NCBI GenBank assembly: GCA_913046025.1
Contig: CAJWRP010000070.1
Location: 1-8,309 of the forward strand
DNA: 8,309 nucleotides
Reading direction: 5' to 3'
Source of the DNA: an uncultured Chloroflexota bacterium
GTDB taxonomy: Bacteria; Chloroflexota; Dehalococcoidia; SAR202; UBA11138
The translations under genes and the position numbers were made by a program. This document shows, one piece after another, positions 5,681-8,309 of the stretch (its first letter is position 1; each line of letters opens with the position of its first letter). The notes under the pieces are model-generated. The model saw nothing but the letters and a program-made list of their open reading frames with translations. It had not been told where the DNA came from and did no database searches.

Positions 5681-6718
5681 ATGAAGTTTGCTCTGATGAC
5701 ACACCTCCCCTGGCCAGAGGGCAAAGAGCCTAAAGATGTACTGGCTGAGACCATAGAGGAGGTGCAGTACGGCGAGTCGTTGGGCTTCGACTGCGCCTGG
5801 TTTGCAGAGCATCACTTCACTCGCTACGGCCTGGGCTCGTCATCCATGCTGATAGCCTCAGCCATCGCTGCCAAGACCAGCACCATACGCCTCGGCCTGG
5901 CTGTGCTGGTGCCGCCTCTGCACAACCCCATTCGGCTGGCAGAGGACACGGCGACCCTGGACCTGGTAAGCAACGGCAGGCTGGACGTGGGCTTCGGCAG
6001 AGGTGCCGCACGATACGAGTTTGTGCCCTTTGGAATCGACACCAATGACACGCAGGACCGGTTCCAGGAGTCCGTCAACATGATCGAAGGCATGTGGACC
6101 ACAGCCGACTACACCAATCACGGCCAGTACTACAGCGTCGAGAAGGCGAACCTGGTGCCTCAGGTAGTTCAGCAGCCTCATCCGCCGTCGTTCATCGCCG
6201 CGACGCGCACCTCAGCTACCCTGGAGTACGCTGTGGCCAAGGGCTGGCCTACGATGGTCGGCCTCACCATGGAGACGGAACCAGGTATCGAGTTGTGTGA
6301 GCGCTACGCCGCAATGTCCAAAGAGGCCGGTGTGAACGTGCCTTCCACGGCCATACCCTTCTTCCGCCATGCTTACGTCGCCCCTACTGAGGCGCAGGCG
6401 GTCCAAGACACGCAAACGCCCCTGCAATGGATGATCGACATGCTGCAGTGGCGAGGGAAGCTCACCGAGGGCAGCGAGATCGACATGAACCTGGATAACT
6501 GGCGAAAGACCCGCACAGAATCGCCTCCGACCTATGATCACGTCCGTAAGACGCGCAGCGTCATTGGCACTCCAGACCAGTGCGTAGACCAGCTAAGGGC
6601 CATGGAGTCGCAAGGCATCGGATATTTCGGCTGCAACTTCGCTTTCGGCGGAATGAACCACGACAAGATCATGGCCTCGATGAAGTTGTTCGCAGAAGAG
6701 GTAATGACCAGGGTCTAG
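5681..6718 (+). CDS. Luciferase-like flavin-dependent monooxygenase, second paralogue (345 aa)
   Basis: A second LLM-family TIM-barrel monooxygenase. It shares the family frame with the one at 852: first strand MKFALMTHLPW, EEVQYGESLGFDCAWFAEHHF (26-46), IRLGLAVLVPPLHNP (69-83), GRLDVGFGRG (99-108), QQPHPPSFIA (164-173) and GTPDQC (296-301). The rest is well diverged, so the two are old paralogues rather than a recent duplication. It is about 36 residues shorter, mostly at the C-terminus. The CGGAG at 5666-5670 is 10 nt from the ATG, separated by an A-rich stretch, and the ATG starts the first barrel strand. It requires reduced flavin from a reductase that is not encoded in this window. The start is divergent from the SDR gene, suggesting shared regulation from the intergenic region. 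The aldo/keto reductase follows on the same strand after 137 bp. The substrate is unknown. Confidence 0.94.
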   Translation: MKFALMTHLPWPEGKEPKDVLAETIEEVQYGESLGFDCAWFAEHHFTRYGLGSSSMLIASAIAAKTSTIRLGLAVLVPPLHNPIRLAEDTATLDLVSNGRLDVGFGRGAARYEFVPFGIDTNDTQDRFQESVNMIEGMWTTADYTNHGQYYSVEKANLVPQVVQQPHPPSFIAATRTSATLEYAVAKGWPTMVGLTMETEPGIELCERYAAMSKEAGVNVPSTAIPFFRHAYVAPTEAQAVQDTQTPLQWMIDMLQWRGKLTEGSEIDMNLDNWRKTRTESPPTYDHVRKTRSVIGTPDQCVDQLRAMESQGIGYFGCNFAFGGMNHDKIMASMKLFAEEVMTRV

Positions 6719-6806
6719 TTGTAAGTGCTTAGTTCATAGTTTTTTAGTTTTTAATGCCACACCTTGCGTCCAGGGCGGGATTCTCCTGATGACCACATCT
6801 GTTTAT

Positions 6807-6835
6807 TTGCTGCAGAAAGTCGCGCGATTTATCTT
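6807..6835 (+). promoter_or_regulatory. Weak possible promoter for the aldo/keto reductase gene
   Basis: TTGCTG (6807-6812), a 17-bp spacer and TATCTT (6830-6835) have correct spacing but only three and four consensus matches. The leader would be very short, about 14 nt. Co-transcription with the monooxygenase upstream is an equally good explanation. Confidence 0.22.
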
Positions 6836-6855
6836 TGAAAGTTTTTGGAGGATTG

Positions 6856-7803
6856 ATGCAATATCGTACGTTAGGAAAGACAGGCTTGAAGGTCTCACTG
6901 GTGAGCTACGGGTCAGGTGGACCCAGCAAGCTTGGCCAGAATACCGGCCTGTCTTCAACCGAGCAGGATGACCTGGTCCAGCACTGCCTGGACGTCGGCA
7001 TCAACCTGTTCGACACGTCGGAGGCCTATGGCGACAGCGAAGAGATACTCGGCAGAACGTTCGCCAACAGCCGTGCGCCCCGCGACTCCTACATCCTGGC
7101 GACCAAGTGCCGGTACAAGTCAGGAGGAAAGCTTCGCAGCGTTGCGGATATCGAGGATTCCATAAACAACAGCCTGCGCCGTCTGCAAACGGACTGCATC
7201 GACATAATGCAATTTCACGTGCTGAACTCGGCCGACTACTTTGACGTTGTCGATCAGCACTACCCCGTCCTGGCAAGGGCACGGGAGCAGGGCAAGATTC
7301 GCTTCATAGGCTTCAGCGAGCATTTCAAAGGTGAAGGTGACCACAAGAGCGTTACCGTTGCTCTAAAGTCCAACCCTGAGCTGTGGGACACGATCATGCT
7401 CAAGTATGGCATCCTGAATATGTACGCAGACAAAGAGGCTCTGCCTCTGGCCGTTGAGCACAACGTCGGCATCATCAACATGGCCGTCATCCGAGTGAAG
7501 CTACCCAATCCGGAGTTGCTGCAGGAGCAGATCGCCACGTGGAAGGCCGCAGGAAAGATCAAGAGTGATGACCTTCCTGACGTGGATCCGCTAGGGTGGC
7601 TGGTCCATGATGAGGTTAACTCAATTGTGGACGCTGGCTACAAGTTCGCCGCGGGTCACCCAGCCATATCCACTGTGCTGACCGGCACCTCTAGCGTGAA
7701 GCACATGGATGACAACGTCCGTGCGCTGGAAGACGCCACTCTACCGGAAGAGGACAGGGACCGGCTTCATCAGGTATTCGGCGACATCGACGAGTACATC
7801 TAG
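6856..7803 (+). CDS. Aldo/keto reductase (315 aa)
   Basis: An AKR-family (alpha/beta)8 barrel that reduces aldehydes or ketones, usually with NADPH. It opens with the standard MQYRTLGKTGLKVSLVSYGS. The catalytic tetrad is visible: Asp53 (NLFDTS), Tyr58 (EAYGDSEEILGR), Lys84 (LATKCR) and His121 (MQFHVLN). IRFIGFSEH (148-156) and the late cofactor segment TVLTGTSSVKHMDDNV (273-288) follow in the right order, and the length is typical. ATG 6856 is chosen over the in-frame start at 6835 because GGAGG (6847-6851) lies just before it and it matches the family N-terminus. A long insertion-like, Lys-rich segment (about 214-245) sits before the last strands. It lies 137 bp after the second monooxygenase on the same strand, compatible with reduction of a carbonyl product. 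A bidirectional hairpin follows 37 nt after its stop. The exact substrate cannot be read. Confidence 0.94.
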   Translation: MQYRTLGKTGLKVSLVSYGSGGPSKLGQNTGLSSTEQDDLVQHCLDVGINLFDTSEAYGDSEEILGRTFANSRAPRDSYILATKCRYKSGGKLRSVADIEDSINNSLRRLQTDCIDIMQFHVLNSADYFDVVDQHYPVLARAREQGKIRFIGFSEHFKGEGDHKSVTVALKSNPELWDTIMLKYGILNMYADKEALPLAVEHNVGIINMAVIRVKLPNPELLQEQIATWKAAGKIKSDDLPDVDPLGWLVHDEVNSIVDAGYKFAAGHPAISTVLTGTSSVKHMDDNVRALEDATLPEEDRDRLHQVFGDIDEYI

Positions 7804-7840
7804 ATGCCTGCGACGCTTTCGAGCCTTTTCGCAATAGACA

Positions 7841-7880
7841 AGCCGCCGCGCCTGAGCTTGTAAACTCATGTGCGGCGGCT
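7841..7880. terminator. Long hairpin terminator between convergent genes
   Basis: AGCCGCCGC (7841-7849) pairs perfectly with GCGGCGGCT (7872-7880). Inside it, G-U and C-G pairs, one mismatch and TGAG/CTCA (7853-7856, 7865-7868) extend the stem around an 8-nt loop. On the plus strand it is followed by TATATTT, as expected for termination of the aldo/keto reductase transcript. On the minus strand the trailing sequence is less T-rich (TGTCTATTG), so action for the acyl-CoA dehydrogenase gene, 42 nt away, is less certain. Confidence 0.75.
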
Positions 7881-7921
7881 ATATTTCGTGACGGGGCAGG
7901 TAAAGATACCCCTTCAGAGAC

Positions 7922-8309
7922 CTATTCCACAGGGTCCAGGCCCAAGGCGATACGTCCGCTGAAGGAGTACTGCTTTCTCTCCTGGAACGGATGGTATTTG
8001 GCGGCCATGATGTCTCTCAAATTACGCTCAAGGCCTAGCTTGCGGAAGTAAGCCGCGCCACCAACCGCCTCAATGGCCTTTTCGATAGTACGCGTGGCAG
8101 CCTTGGTTATGATGGTCTTATGTCGATACACCAGGTTGGAGTTTTCCTGGCTAGGCGTGAACTCGGAAGACGCCAGGTCTACGATGCTCTGCAACGAAGT
8201 CTGTGCCGACAGAAGCTCGGTGTCCATCTCCCCAATCGCTTCCTGAACGTAGCGGTCGTCACGCTTCTTCGCCACCTGGGCTACCGCTGTCTCTCTGGCA
8301 GCCTCAGCT
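7922..8309 (-). CDS. Acyl-CoA dehydrogenase family protein, C-terminal part
   Basis: The frame is open from the right edge of the window to TAG at 7922-7924, giving the last 128 residues; the start lies outside. The C-terminal helical domain of the acyl-CoA dehydrogenase fold is recognisable. A helix (LLSAQTSLQSIVDLAS) is followed by TRTIEKAIEAVGGAAYF, then LERNLRDIMAAKYHPFQ and a final FSGRIALGLDPVE. The VGGxxYF...LERxxRD...HP...GRxxLG order is the flavin-contacting, tetramer-forming end of the family. The family includes both CoA-thioester dehydrogenases and flavin monooxygenases of the DszC type, and the catalytic region is not in view, so which one it is cannot be told. The GTG at 8273-8275 is internal, because in-frame coding continues upstream (AEAARETAVAQ). 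Confidence 0.85.
   Translation of the reverse strand, partial: AEAARETAVAQVAKKRDDRYVQEAIGEMDTELLSAQTSLQSIVDLASSEFTPSQENSNLVYRHKTIITKAATRTIEKAIEAVGGAAYFRKLGLERNLRDIMAAKYHPFQERKQYSFSGRIALGLDPVE

Noticed and set aside
5511..5702. A 63-codon minus-strand frame in the SDR/monooxygenase gap
   Set aside because: It runs over the start of the second monooxygenase and the SDR promoter, with no start context or recognisable sequence.
6719..6760. Possible terminator after the second monooxygenase (TAAGTGCTTA followed by T runs)
   Set aside because: The stem is only four pairs with a two-base loop, too weak to call; the T runs alone are not enough.

Overview
The window reads as a catabolic, accessory-type stretch of a bacterial chromosome. 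The strongest phylogenetic hints are two different flavin-dependent luciferase-like monooxygenases within 5 kb, set among an SDR dehydrogenase, an aldo/keto reductase, an MBL-fold hydrolase and an acyl-CoA dehydrogenase, plus a secreted lipoprotein with a long Pro/Thr linker. Expansion of such monooxygenase paralogues is a known trait of the marine SAR202 clade and relatives (Chloroflexota, Dehalococcoidia), and Pro/Thr-linker lipoproteins are common in Chloroflexota. I infer a SAR202-like Chloroflexota. No 16S or other marker is present to prove it.

Layout. Bases 1-851 hold no intact gene. On the minus strand at 274-686 there is what looks like a decayed lipoprotein gene: a Shine-Dalgarno sequence and ATG, a lipobox signal peptide reachable by restoring one base, a stop codon directly after the lipobox Cys, then a Pro/Thr-rich linker. 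A good sigma70-type promoter (787-815, +) precedes the first monooxygenase (852-1997, +). A 464-residue lipoprotein follows (2075-3469, +); its body resembles a catalytically dead M23/lysostaphin-like domain. Convergent to it is an MBL-fold hydrolase (3590-4464, -), whose frame breaks at a GGGAAAAGGGG run. An SDR dehydrogenase (4739-5485, -) is divergent from the second monooxygenase (5681-6718, +). The latter is followed by an aldo/keto reductase (6856-7803, +). A long hairpin (7841-7880) separates that gene from the C-terminal part of an acyl-CoA dehydrogenase (7922 to the right edge, -).

How the genes may work together. Monooxygenase, NAD-type SDR, aldo/keto reductase, hydrolase and acyl-CoA dehydrogenase would suit stepwise oxidation of a recalcitrant organic substrate: oxygenation, alcohol/carbonyl interconversion, ester or ring opening, then beta-oxidation-type dehydrogenation. 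The genes lie in short, separately promoted units in both orientations rather than one operon, so a shared pathway is inference only. I see no CRISPR array, insertion sequence, tRNA, rRNA, phage gene or defence system. The most unusual items are the frameshifted MBL gene with a slippery heptamer, the lipoprotein pseudogene and the degenerate M23-like lipoprotein.
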